Positions 8,451 through 20,997 of a stretch of DNA of 64,000 bases are shown here, one piece after another (positions within the stretch are counted from its first letter, which is position 1; each line of letters begins with the position of its first letter). The position numbers and the translations under genes were made by a program. The notes beneath the pieces were generated by a model that was given only the letters and a program-made list of their open reading frames with translations, was not told the DNA's origin and did no database searches. This DNA is from Drosophila persimilis (lineage: Eukaryota; Arthropoda; Insecta; Diptera; Drosophilidae): contig NW_020825289.1 of NCBI RefSeq assembly GCF_003286085.1, positions 22,532,001 to 22,596,000 of the forward strand, given 5' to 3'.

Positions 8451-11350
8451 GTGAGAAATCTACTGAGCATCATCACAAAAGAGTGAATGAACAGAGACAA
8501 CGGCCCCGCCGTGTAAGGTGGATGCGCACACAAAGTGAAAACATATTTACAGTTAGCAAAGACCAAGAAAACGAAGAGAGAACTGAGTGAAAGAGCAGCA
8601 GTGGTAGAGGCTGGGACTTGTATAGGAGACCAATACCCTCCACAGAGTACGACATATAAGTTTAGGTGTGTGCCCGGTCATAGTTGAACCTTAAGTTAGA
8701 ATGTCATTCGGATAAGATAATATAACAAGATACGACCCGACTTAAAACTCAATTCCGAAGTTCGATAAGTTCAGGAATGCTAGATACAAGCAATTTAACT
8801 GCAGGTGGAGTGCCAAATAGGGTATTTAGGAGTCGAATCGTCTTCGAAACAATAACCACCAGCTGCACTTGTTTCTTGCGTGAGAGCGAACATAAGAGTG
8901 AAAAGAGGGAGACAGAGAGAGAGAGAGAAAGAGTGCTGGCAGCCTGAACTAACGACTTACTTTTTTCTTTTCTGGCAAAATAACTTTGGCAATTGGCATT
9001 TCTGGCCAACAATTTGCGCAATCATTAGTTTCCTGTTGCCCCAACGGCCAGAGGCACACGACAGCCAGCAGATTTGCGAGCGGGAACAGTGTAGTGCATA
9101 AAACAGAAAAACTTGCGCAATTATTAATTTAATAAGCAAGACCAAAAAAAAAAAAACGCTGTAAAATCTACTCGCTTTCTGGTTTACCAATCAGCAGGCA
9201 ACAATTCATTAATTGCATTGGCTTTTTGTTGCTCTTGTTGCTTTTGCTGCTGCGCCTGTCACTAATTTATATTTAATCACCAGCCTTATTGTATTGTCTT
9301 TCAAAAGCGTAACGGCCACCAGTCGTGGTCCGGTCTTCGGCTTCGGCTTTGGCTTCCACTTGGGCTTCGTCTCCGTTTAGTTTGATTTTGCGTTATAGTC
9401 GGTTATTTTAAGTTTCTTCTTTTAATTAATGCTCCAGCCCTGTTCCATTGTCTTCTGACCCATTCGTGCGGTCCATCTTAATTGGGCCCAAACGCGTGAA
9501 CCGTTATTCATTAATGAAAAGCGCACGTTCAGGGAGGGAGGGTATTCCCGGTTTCCCAGGTTTCTCAAGTGCGCAACGAAAGTAAGAACTTTCATATATA
9601 ACAGTACTGATCCCCCTGCCATTCCTCGACTTATGATAAAAGTGGTGGACCGAATTAGTAGATCAAGAAGTTTTCTAGTGTTTTTCGGCTTAAGTACTGG
9701 AAAGGAACAGTCCAGAACAGGAAATAAACTACTTTAGAACAAATTTTCCATTGCGACATTGATTCGGGGGTCAACAGGCAGACGGTTGCCGTGAACCTAA
9801 CCCTAGGGATCGCACACGGGGGCTTTTGGCTGTCTGAAGTGCCCGGTAAACCAGTTTAAAGTTATAGCTAGTGACTCTATCCCATGGTGGGCACCTCCCA
9901 AAGTGTTCTTTAGGGCGTATCTGGGGCTCGCCAAACGTGGGAATCCACTAATCATGTGATAGTAGCGGCAAAAATGGTCACAGGGCGTATAAGGGGAGGG
10001 CGGCGATGCAAAAAGCATACAGTAAAACAGTAAAAAGCAAACGTCATAAATTGCAAAAGATTGCACAAGCACACAACCACAATCGCTCATTAAGAGATGG
10101 TCACTCTAAAGCCACCAAGGCTGGGATGAAGGAAGCCGAGAGTGAAAAGAGTCAACTAATCATGCGCTGCCTCCCCATCCTACCCCTCCAGTGTGCTATC
10201 GACCAGGTGGAAACAGGGAAAAAAGGGAGAGAGAGGGAGAGATAATAAATCTGCTTAAGCAGTTTGAGTTATTAGGCAAGTGTGGGACATTAAAGCAAGC
10301 CGAGCCGAGCGATATGCCATATATGTTCATATAGTACTCGTAGTACTCGCAGATCCCACTCGACTCGAATCGGATCGGACCCAGCTCGACCCGCGGGAAG
10401 TGCTTTTGCTTCTGGCTTAATTACGAATGCTTGGCCTTTTGCACGTACATATGCATTATTTTAAAATTTAATTGCAACAAAGAGTAATCCCATAAAGTGC
10501 GCTCCGCTCCATACAGAAACTGAGGACAGAGCAGATAGCAGTGAGCAGCGACAGCGCCTGCGCACCACGATTAACCCATGATCGCCATCTTGATGAACTT
10601 TGCCAGTAAGTCAGCGAGCCAGTCAGCCTGTGAGTCGGACAGAGAGTCGGAAAGACAGTCAGCTGGTCTGTTGCTTGGGCTCTGGAGTGTTTTTCTGTTT
10701 TCATTAAAAGTAAAAATTTTCACATTAAAAATTCTCATAAAATTGCACTGTAATTTTTCGTCGTTGGCGTTGTCGTTTTCGCCGTACTTCCACCTTGTCG
10801 TGGAGCGAAATTAAATTTCAAATCGCCATGCGGGTTAATACTTTAATTTCAATTTGACCCTTTTGACGTCAATGCAATGGTAGCAGTAGCAGCAGTCTTA
10901 GAAGGTACTACAAATGCAAGTGAACGGCGGCAAAGCTGCACGCTGAACTTGCTTCATTCCATGCTGGAAGCTCCATTCAGGGGAACAAGGAAACCAGAAA
11001 ACTACTGGCAAAACAAACTGAAAACCTGGACAGCTGATTGAATTGCATATTCAAGGTGTCAAAGTGTCAAGCCTTGGCAAGTTTCACGAATAGTCGTCGG
11101 ACTTTGACTTTCGTTTTTTGAATTTTTTTGTTGCTTTCCGTAATTTGTTTTTTTTTCGTTTTTTGTTTTGTTTAGTTTCGATTTGTTGGTTTGGAAATTT
11201 TTTAGTACGAGCCAATTCGCTTTGTTTGACATTTCTTGAACGCACTCGTAATTAGTGTTTTTATATGGCCAGCGGCCGGGCGGGTATACGTTTAAAGTCC
11301 AAGTGCCTTGTGCAATCATCCCAACTCTCGTTCTTCTGTTCCATTCGCAG
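8451..11350 (+). other. fus 5' intron, no gene seen
   Basis: About 2.9 kb of intron-like sequence between the 8450 donor and the acceptor ATTCGCAG at 11350. It holds purine-rich GAGA tracts (about 8903-8930 and 10227-10243) and AT-rich runs, but no coding exon I can support. Confidence 0.5.
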
Positions 11351-11626
11351 GCACAGCTAATGGCCGAGAGGCAGCCGTGAGATGCAGTCCCGCTAAGCCA
11401 GCACAGTAAGAGAATGCTTGAAGTCCGCTAGAAGCACGGAACCGCCCGGAACCCCAAACACCAAAGCACTGAACGCTGGAATGTGGCATAATCATTATTA
11501 TCATCAGCAGCCGCAGCAGCAGCAGCAGCATCAATAGCCAGATCGATCTCCTCAAAGATAATTAAACCATCATTAGCATCAACAGCTCCAGCACCAACTT
11601 TAGCTCCAGCGAGAGAGAAACATAAG
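11351..11626 (+). promoter_or_regulatory. fus: fus 5' UTR part of the first coding exon, with an upstream ORF
   Basis: The acceptor TTCCATTCGCAG ends at 11350, and the exon runs to the donor at 11755. An upstream ATG at 11360 opens a six-codon ORF (MAERQP) ending at 11380, before the fus ATG at 11627. A (CAG)n tract lies near 11511-11530. The upstream ORF could dampen translation. Confidence 0.6.
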
Positions 11627-14600
11627 ATGCAGGTGCCCGAGCACGTTGTCTCCCTGTACATCGCCACCTGTGGCCAGAATGGACCCGGACTTGGATCTGA
11701 CGAGAAGGAGATCATACTGCTCGTCTTCGTTCTGCTGGAGGTCGCCACGGGTCAGGTGAGTTATTGAACATTCATAAGGGGATACCGGCACCGTCCCTCT
11801 CTGATCTTTCTGGCGCCGCCCACTGTTCACCATTTTGTTTGACGGCTCATCATTCGCTCGACTCGGTCTCTTGCTCGTTCGCTGGCTCGGGCTTTCTTCT
11901 ACGCCTTAATTAATGAATGCTGTGCGATAACGGTCCCCCACTTACACAACGACACACTCACAAACACCTACTCATGAGCATACTGCAGTTTGGCGTGGTA
12001 TGGAGTGGTTTGGTATGGTGTGTCGCTCGTTGATTATGTTACAAAAGCAACGAAAACAAAACTCTCTTGCCTTTGATTCGCCACCAAAAACCAAGGCGAA
12101 GAAAACGCAACAGAGAAAGCCGAAGCCGGGAATACCCCTTAGAACATTAATCACCAGAGATTTAAATTCAAATAAGTGCAACTATATTCAAAGAGAGTAA
12201 AGAATCGAGCAATCTCTATCAATTTGGGATCCTCCAAAGAGGATCTCCTAAAGTAGAAGTGTTTGATTATGTTTTTGTAAATCCATCCCAAACGGAGGGA
12301 AACATTATATTGTAGACATAGATGGATATTTGCATATTTTAAGTTTACCAAGCGTTTGACACTCATAGTTTGGAAAAAAAGCTTTAAAAATCCGAGGGAA
12401 GGCGATGGCGGTTGCATCTTCTCGTAGACCCTCGCACGGCATTACGAAATCCCTTAACAAACTATCGCCCGAGACAGTCCGACTTGACTCAACTCGAGAG
12501 AAACAGCCATTAAAAACTGTTTGCTTTGGCTCCAAAGCTAAGTTTTCCAAGAAAGTACACAATCTAAAAATGAAAATGATGTAATGGTTTGGTTTTGGAC
12601 TGGAGATGTCTCGAAAGTCCCAGTGTCGTCAGTGTATCTCCCATCCGTTCCAATCCAATCTGATCCAAACCAATCCAATATAATAACTCTATTAGTATCA
12701 TCTGCTTTCCCCTGCGGGAGTCTCCTCCCCTGCCCCTGGTTTCAATGATGTTTTTAAATCGCAATTCTATTTGCCCAATACTCGACGACAGTCTTGACTG
12801 CACACAAACTTGGATGTCGCTGGATGTCGTTGTCTCGGGGGTTGGATGGAGCTGGACAGAGTTACGTGGCGGCCAGTCAATTGCCAGAGGAGGCTGCGTG
12901 TTTAGGCACTAGATATAAGTACCCGCCGATATAAGGTTGTTTCTCGAGCCCATGATGGAAATCGTTGCCATTTTCCGCCATTTGGGTTAGGGGAGGAGTG
13001 GGAGTGGTAGTTGGAAGAGGGATAGCTCTTGAAGCTATTTACGGGTATTTACCTGATGTTTGCCTGCACACGAAGTTGACATTGTCTCGATTCTATGAGT
13101 GGCCGAACGGAGCACGCAACCTTTTAGCAAATGCAGCCTCTCCTCCAACTTCTATACCGCTTAAGTGGCAATTAATGGCGGCAGGGGCAGAGTCAGAGAC
13201 AGCATCTGCGGCAGTGGCACTGCGTGGTTCGCAATTATTTGAATCTCCGACCAAGTCGGACTTAACCGAAAGCCTTGACTCTGTGCCCTGTTCGGGTGTC
13301 ATAGCATCTAGACCACGTCCATCTGTCCAGCTTTTGTTGTTGACGAGGCCGCCAAATTATTATCTATATAAATTAATTGCTCCGCTCTTCGGCTCTGACT
13401 ATGGCTCTTTGCTTTACAGCGGCTTTCGCAAAACGTTTCGACTTTGGGGCCAATTTTTATGCTAATCTGTTCGGTGAGTCCCCGCCGCGGAAGCCATTCG
13501 AAAAGATGTTATTAGTGGAATTATGAGTATTTCATTTTTTTTTTTGCTAGTATTCGGACAGGTCATGGGGTCAAGCTTCGCTCGAATTTCTCCGAAATCC
13601 TATTCCTCCCCGCAGACACCCCCTTTACGCTTTAATGAGGTGCCCCTAGACCAGACCAGAGGGGACATCTGAATAAAATATAATTTTCTGGAATATATTC
13701 TACGAACATTTGAATACCAAATAAAGTCAGCGCGAAATTTATGGTAATTTGGTGAGCCACCTAATGGATGAACGGCAATGCGCGTCTGGTGGAATCCGCC
13801 TGAACCCGACGCGATGTCCCGTCCCGATTGATACCTATCTACATATATCGGAAGCAATTTCGGACTGATAACGTAATAAAGTGCTTCGTTTGGCCAGTGC
13901 TTCGCGGGCGGGCCAGGTCAGCCATCCGCAACGCCTTCGTCATCGTCATCGTGACGGGAATAGTGAGGGCGGTTGGACTTGGCCAGACATAGAAATCACA
14001 GGCAAATTATTATTGGATTTGCTGACGCGTCTGATAATGGGCAATATGCTTTCCGATTCCGACATCAATTGTAATGCCTAATGAAGCAGGCTTGTACTGG
14101 TATGGAAGGGTATACTCGTATGATATTAATATACGTATCTGAACAGTCCGAAGTAGAACGACGAAGATTAGAGTGTCTCGCTTTTCAAAATGGAGACTCG
14201 CTCTGAGAGCGATCTCAGGCGATGCTGAACCGTTTCCATGTCTATTGGTTTTTTCTGTTATAGATTTCTTGTTGAGGAGCAATTTACTTGATTTGATACG
14301 TGGAACATGTACAGCACAAAGGCGCAGTAATTGGCATGTTAATTGCAGGCTAGTTATGACTCGTATGGCAACAATTAAAGTTAATTAACATTCGATCACA
14401 AACTGCAAACAGTCGCCAGAGTGGGGAGAGTGAGGGGAATCTCTGCGAATCTCTGCTCTCTGGCTCCACTTCTCCAAAAATTTGAGCTCTTGGCTCTGGC
14501 GATAATTCAGCTTAAATTTCACTGAAATTTCATTCATGGCCACAGATTACGTCGAACTAATTATCAAGTGTGGCTAAATGCAACGATTTCCCATCCATCG

Positions 14601-17600
14601 CATTCGGGGACATCCATTCGAAAATTCGAATCGGCATAATTAGGGGCGGGCTTAACCCCAAACCCGAAACCCAATGTGGGGTGTAGTGCGAGGGCTCTTC
14701 GATGAATTTAACATGACCGACACTCATAAATATTTCATTATCTCTGTGACGATCCTCTGTATTGTTCAGGCATTCAATGGCTATGCAAATCGCTGGCCTC
14801 AAATCGGAAAACAAAGAAAAGTACAAGTTTAGTTCTCCTTTTGCCTCAGCAACCCCCACCACCCAGTCCGACCAGGGCCCAGCGATCCATTAGCATAGGG
14901 CCCAACTACCTGCAGGGGATACAGCTGGCTCCGATTCCGAAGCCTATTCCAATTCCAATTCCGATTCGTATCGTCTCCTTTGCATATCCGCTGACGTAAG
15001 TTCCAGTCTTGTTGCCCCCAGGGGTAGGGGAGACACGAAGGTACTCATTTGAAGGCTAAGAAAAATCCAGAAGCTTTGCTAGTGATTCGCAGGTGTACCC
15101 CACTATCGGATGTTAGAGATAGGAACCGCTGTTGTGGCCAAGAGCAGCGTGCCGTTGCCGGGTCCGTACCCGTGCCCGTGCCCCACTTGATAAGCGTAGG
15201 GGGAACAGCAGTCATGCTTACACAGACATTACTTTGATTAGGTAGCAACTCAAAGTAATTCCCACTAATGCTGCCATCTAAATCTCCCCTCTACAGATCA
15301 TCGGCACCAAACAAATACTCGTCCGGCCCGATGGCTACTTCATCAAAGACCGCACCACCTCGACCTCCTCGGACCCCTCGAACGTCACCAGCAGCAACAC
15401 GGCCTGCTCCCCGCCTCTGGCGGGCATTGGCATCGGAGCCATCGATGGCAATGTCAATGCGAATAGCAGCGCCTCGAGCAGCATCGGCAGCGGAACGGGG
15501 AATGGAAGCAGCTCAGCGAACGGCGTTCTCGAGAACAGCAGCGAGCTGATTCTGCCGATAGCCGAGGCCCAGGCAGCGGGAAAACCGCTCAACGAAGCCA
15601 TCGAGGAGGTACGTATTCTCTAGGTGGAGAGAGTCGAAAGGTAGAGCACGTTGTTTGGGTTCTGTTTGGATTTGTTGTTATCAGGTGGAACCGGCTCCCA
15701 AATCCGATAAGATTAGGCCTACACCACACACCGAGCCGCTGCAGATCTAGAGGAGTGCGGGGGAAAGAGAAAGTGAAGGAAGGGGTGGAGAGATGAGAGC
15801 TATTTATGGAACCCACCCTCAAAGTGACTCGCTGCCAGAAATCTGAACCCACTCCAAAGTATTAATGGGGCAGGCATCGAGTTACGGTCTGCCAACAGGC
15901 AAAGATGAACGACATTAATGGTGTTGCGTGGTATATGAGGCACCAATGTATCTGATAAGAACCGATTCGGACTAGAATTCGGATTCAGAATACGATTTCA
16001 GAGAGAGACACGATAAGTGGACGCATTTATTGCTGCGTCATGGGGGATTGCATTTATTCCCTCGATTCCACATAACCTTTGGGGATTCGGATGGGTCACA
16101 GTCACCCCACCCCCGCGAGTCTGTTTCGGAGTCGGAGTCGGGGGAATACCTACTGGGGTAAGCCTCCATCCAGAGAAATCTACCAGCTGGCAGAGCCGGG
16201 AAATATCGTTCTGTAGACACCACATACATATTTACATATGTAACTACTTATTCGACGACACAGATAAAAGATCTCGATACGGACAGCGACAGCGAAGGCG
16301 ACAATGACAGCGAGAGGCGCAGTATTGCGAAATGTTGGCCAGAGCTGATTCATTGCGGATTCTACTATTTGCATTTCCTCCGATTACATCCGATTAGAGC
16401 GAGTCATAATGAGTTTTCTTTCTTTCTATGCCTCTTGAAGGGGTTTTAAATGAACTCTGATCTATGTAGATTCATGGGATTCTCTTTCATCCATTAATCC
16501 ACTTTATACAAAGGCTTACATAGGTGGAGACTAGAATCAATCCCATTGGCCATCGCATTTCTCACTTGGGAGTGCATCCGTGAGCGTCTTGTGACGCAAG
16601 TGTCTGAGAGAATGGCAGAGAAAAGAGCAGGAAACGCGAGCTTGAAATACTAATTGGCTGAATCGATAGGGCCAAGAAAAAGCCAAGGGCCAAGAGGGAG
16701 GGGATGCGAAAGTCAGCAGTCAGCTGCGGATGCAGATGCGAATGAACCCCTCTAATTCAAGGTGGATGCTATCAGTGGATTTTGTGATTGGATTGCTGTG
16801 ATCTGGCTGGCGATTCCTTGGGGCCTGCCCCGGATTGTAATGCGACATTAAGCCGTGTTATTTTTACTCACGATGACATGGCTGAATGCCGCTGGTGTCT
16901 GCTGCTGGTTGCTGGCTGCTGCTCGTTTAATTGCCAATAATTGCCAGCAACTATGGCGGTGGCAGAGTCGACTAAACGGGTTTAGGCAAATGGCATTGGA
17001 GTGTAGTCGCAGCCTAGAAATGTGGCACCAATTGTGACCCGAGATACCTTTCGGCGAGAAGCGGTTGGAATGAAGCGGCATTTCACTTGCCACTGAACCT
17101 TTGCACCTCGATCTCTCTCCCTCGCCTGATTGGAAATTTTACTGACTCGTTGACTCTCCCTCCCGCTTGCAGTTCGATGACTACCTTCGGTCTCTATCGC
17201 TGCACGACACAGACATCCAGATGATCACGGATGGTCAGCTGCCCCTGAGGCAGTGCCTGCACCGCGAGGCCTGCGCCAAGGATGTGGAGCTGCCTGCCTA
17301 CTACAATCGGTTCAGCGACCTGCGCAAAGAGTTCCTGCGCTACAAGTCCGGAGATCTGTCGCGGGCCCTGGTCCCCATCAAGGACATAAAGAAGATGCTG
17401 CAATCGCCCACACTGCCCGTGCCCCAGTCCATCGGAGAGATGCTGAATGGTGAGTGGCAGTCGATTTCATCTTCCTTTTACTAATTACACGATCCATTTT
17501 CCCCCTGGAACAGAGCTCAATACGACGTCGGTGGAGGACAACGGCTTCTACATACGCGAATCTCGCGACATGGTCACTGTGATTCAGACCCTCCTCCAGG

Positions 17601-20600
17601 CAGGTGAGTACACGATTCACATTGGTTTATCGTTTTATCGGTTTTGAGTGCTCTAAGTATATGCTCCTTTGCTTTTCAGGTCACAAATTCGCCTCAAACG
17701 AGTTGGTCACCCTGAACCTGGAACCTGGAATTTGGTGAGTAGCTCCCCTCTCGTTACTAAACAACTGCAAAAAGCGAGTAGCTGATTCAATTCTTGTCGT
17801 GCTCTTCGAGTGCCCCAAAAAATACTCACTCAAAGCAAAAAGCCGAGAACCGAACCCATAAAAATCGACTAAAAGATACCCCAAACACTGGAAGGCGGCA
17901 CGAAGCTGCGCTGGAACGTGGTCGTCGTTGTGGTTGTCGCCTTCGTCTTTTTGGTTGCTGCCTCGTCAGTTGCCGTTTGGATTGGGGAGCGATAAGAGCT
18001 CGGGCGTCTTCGAGAAAATCGGTGGAGTACATACTGCCAGCCAGCTGTAAGGCGATCATCGGGTCAGAACGGATCGGATCGCGTCGTAACTGTGAACCAG
18101 AGTCGGCTTTTGTGTGTGTTTCGCATGGAATGAATGCACGGCTCTTGTTATCGCTATTGCCTTGGAAAATTCTACCAGCGTAGAAGGAAACGTCTTGCCC
18201 TCTGCCGGACCCTGGTCTGTTTCGAACTATACACTCATAAAAATATTCAATTAGTGGAAAGGTACTCTGCACTAGAATCCACCACCACTCCCCCTTCAAC
18301 TCCAACTCCTTTGGAGTGGATCAGCCAACTGATTTGGTTATTTGTCGTCTGTCTGCCACCATTATTCATATTTTATTTTTTTTTCTGTTTCGGTTTCGGA
18401 TTGCGTTTCATTTCACTTATTTTTTTTTTTCTGTTTGCTTGGCCCCTTTTATGGATGACATTCTCTGTGTGTTTTCTTGGTGTGTGTGTGTATTAGGAGA
18501 GTCAGCAAAAAATTTGTATACTCGTATGTAGTACGCCTTGGCTTGGTAATCGTCGAAAACTCTTGCTGCACATTAAAACGTCGACCAAGTCACGTTTCGC
18601 GATCGAAAAGTAGCGACAAAAAGAGACGACAACGCCACCCCCTCTCCATGTTGCATAACGTAGTCCTCTCTTTCCACTGCAATACCAATTCCAAGTATAA
18701 TTCGAATGTCATCCAATTGCAGCTCAATCGACGACGAGGTCGACGGCAACTGCATCGTGCGCGCCCGCGGACTGCCCTGGCAGAGCAGCGACCAGGACAT
18801 TGCCAAGTTCTTCCGTGGTCTCAACGTAGCCAAGTGAGTAGCGGAACGGCCAAGCCAACCCATTGATAAGCCTGCTCCCGATAGACGCGGGTTCAGCGGA
18901 TCACCGTAGATTACAAGCGATCGTCTCTAATCTGGCTTTCTTTCCCTCCTCTCTCCTCCCTCCATCCTATAGGGGCGGTGTCGCTCTTTGTTTGTCCCCA
19001 CTGGGCAGGCGTAACGGCGAGGCTCTAATCCGCTTCGTCTCCCAGGAGCACCGAGACATGGCGCTGAAGCGGCATAAGCACCACATCGGGGCCAGGTACA
19101 TCGAGGTGTACCGCGCCTCGGGCGAGGACTTTCTCGCCATTGCCGGAGGCGCCTCCAATGAGGCGCAGGCCTTTCTATCCAAGGGGGCCCAGGTGATCAT
19201 TCGAATGCGGGGACTGCCCTACGACTGCACGGCCAAGCAAGTGGTAAGTCCTATCAGAGTTTCCTTCCAGAGGGACGAAATTAATCTTTTCGCTCTCGTT
19301 TGATCCACAGCTCGAATTCTTTACCACGGGCGAGGCGCCCTGTCACGTGCTGGATGCGAGCGAGGGCGTTCTTTTCGTGAAGAAGCCGGATGGGAGGGCC
19401 ACTGGAGACGCCTTCGTGCTGTTCGCCAACGAGGGGGATGCCCCGAAAGCGCTGGGGCGACACCGCGAGTCCATTGGGCAGCGATACATCGAGCTCTTTC
19501 GCTCGACCACCGCCGAGGTGCAGCAGGTCCTAAACCGCTCCATGGACCCCAAGACCTTTGAGACAAGCAGCCACAGCCAGCCGCCGCTAATCGCCCAGCT
19601 GCCCACTATGCAGCTGCCCCTGCTGCCCCAGGTGGGTGTCGTCACCCATGGCAATGGCCGCGTCCCAGTTCCAGTCCCAGCTAACCTGTGCCCACATCCC
19701 CATCCCCCACAGCACCTTATCACTTCGGGAACGACAAAGAACTGCATCAGGCTGCGCGGACTGCCCTACGAGGCCATGGTGGAGCACATTCTCCACTTCC
19801 TGGACGACTTTGCCAAGCACATCATTTACCAGGGCGTGCATATGGTGATTAATGCGCAGGTGAGTCGGGGATCTACCTTCAGCTATACTTTGGAGACTTT
19901 TGCTCAAGCAACTGTCATTCTAGGGCCAGCCCAGCGGCGAGGCCTTCATTCAGATGGACTCGGAGGACTCCGCGCGGCTCTGCGCCCAGCGCAAGCACAA
20001 CCAGTTCATGGTCTTCGGAAAGAAGTTCCGCTACATCGAGGTGTTCCAGTGCTCCGGCGACGACATGAACATGGTCCTCAACGGCGGACTGGCCTCGCCC
20101 GTCGCCCAGGCACCGGCCCACCACGGCCACGCCCACAAGCAGCCCTCGCTGCTATCCACGGGTATGTTAGCTCAGTCGCCGCCGACTCCAACCGGCGCCC
20201 AGTCGGCCATCTCCGGCTCACACACACACCCGCACGCACACTCGCATTCGCACGCCCAGGGTCCCGTCTCCACTCACCATGGCTTGCCCACGTCCCCAGC
20301 ACTCCTGGCGCCCCTTAGCTCCACCTCAGCCGCTGCTGCGTCCGCTGGCGGACTGGCCTCCTTCATGGCCTCTCAGCCATCGGCCGCCGCCGCCCACTCT
20401 TCGCTGCAGAACGCAGCCGTGGCCCTAAGCTCCCTGTCGGGCCAGGCCCCACCCGGATACCCCCTCAACTTCTCGCTGCCGCCGCCCTCCTCCCAGGCGG
20501 CCGCCAGTCCCGCCCTACTCGCACAGCAGCAGGCGCAGTTTATAGCCCAGCAGAGCCTTCTGGTGCGCCAGCAGGCCGCCGCAGCCCTGGCCGCCGAGCA

Positions 20601-20997
20601 GCAGCAGCAGCTTTACGCCAACGCCATGCTCCAGTCGCACCCCCTCTACCTGCAGCAGCACCAGCAGCAACAGCAGCAGCAGCAGCAGCTCTATGCCAAT
20701 GCAATGCTGCAGTCGGGCCAGCCCCAGTTCGTGTTCATGCAGCGGCCTTACATGCCGCATTTTCCCCTTGGCTACATGCAAGCTGGAGCGGCTGGCAGTG
20801 CCTCTACCTCGGCCCTGGCCCTCGCACAGGCTCAAGCCCAGGCACAGGCTCAGGTGCAGCCACAGTCGATGAAGCGGTCGTACGAGAACGCCTTTCAGCA
20901 GGAGGCGGCTGGAGCAGCGGCTGCAGCCAGTGCGGCCAAGCGGGCGCTCACTCGCACGCCTAGTAGCGTCTACTCGTACTACAATCCGGGCATTTGA
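11627..20997 (+). CDS. fus: Fusilli, ESRP-type splicing regulator, long isoform in nine coding exons
   Basis: Fly orthologue of the epithelial splicing regulatory proteins, nuclear RNA-binding proteins that control alternative exon choice. Coding exons are 11627-11755, 15297-15608, 17173-17449, 17514-17603, 17680-17734, 18723-18833, 18973-19243, 19311-19859 and 19924-20997, giving 955 residues with consistent phases. The N-terminus [11 protein letters not shown] matches human ESRP1 LGSDEKELILL, in the ESRP N-terminal domain. A Ser/Asn-rich insert follows at about residues 60-140. Three qRRMs lie at about 298-380 ([20 protein letters not shown]), 399-480 (RNP1 [10 protein letters not shown]) and 558-645 (RNP1 completed across the last intron). 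The unique tail (678-955) is rich in Ala, His, Ser and Gln with a Q9 run. The ATG at 11627 has A at -3, and the upstream frame has a stop and no other Met. A leader acceptor lies at 11350. Confidence 0.95.
11756..15296 (+). other. Large fus intron between the first two coding exons, no gene seen
   Basis: 3.5-kb GT-AG intron (GTGAGT...CTACAG), phase 0. It contains AT-rich and palindromic stretches but no ORF with convincing composition and no RNA gene I can recognise. Confidence 0.75.
15609..17172 (+). other. fus intron, no gene seen
   Basis: 1.56-kb phase-0 intron (GTACGT...TTGCAG) linking the Ser/Asn-rich exon to the exon starting [13 protein letters not shown] see no independent gene within it. 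Confidence 0.75.
17735..18722 (+). other. fus intron before RRM1, no gene seen
   Basis: 988-bp intron (GTGAGT...ATTGCAG) with T-rich and GT-repeat tracts near 18370-18492. No coding content is supported. Confidence 0.75.

Noticed and set aside
19632-19712. Annotating this as a fixed intron of fus
   Set aside because: The frame is open throughout and the splice sites are only moderate, so I kept it as coding and flagged it instead.
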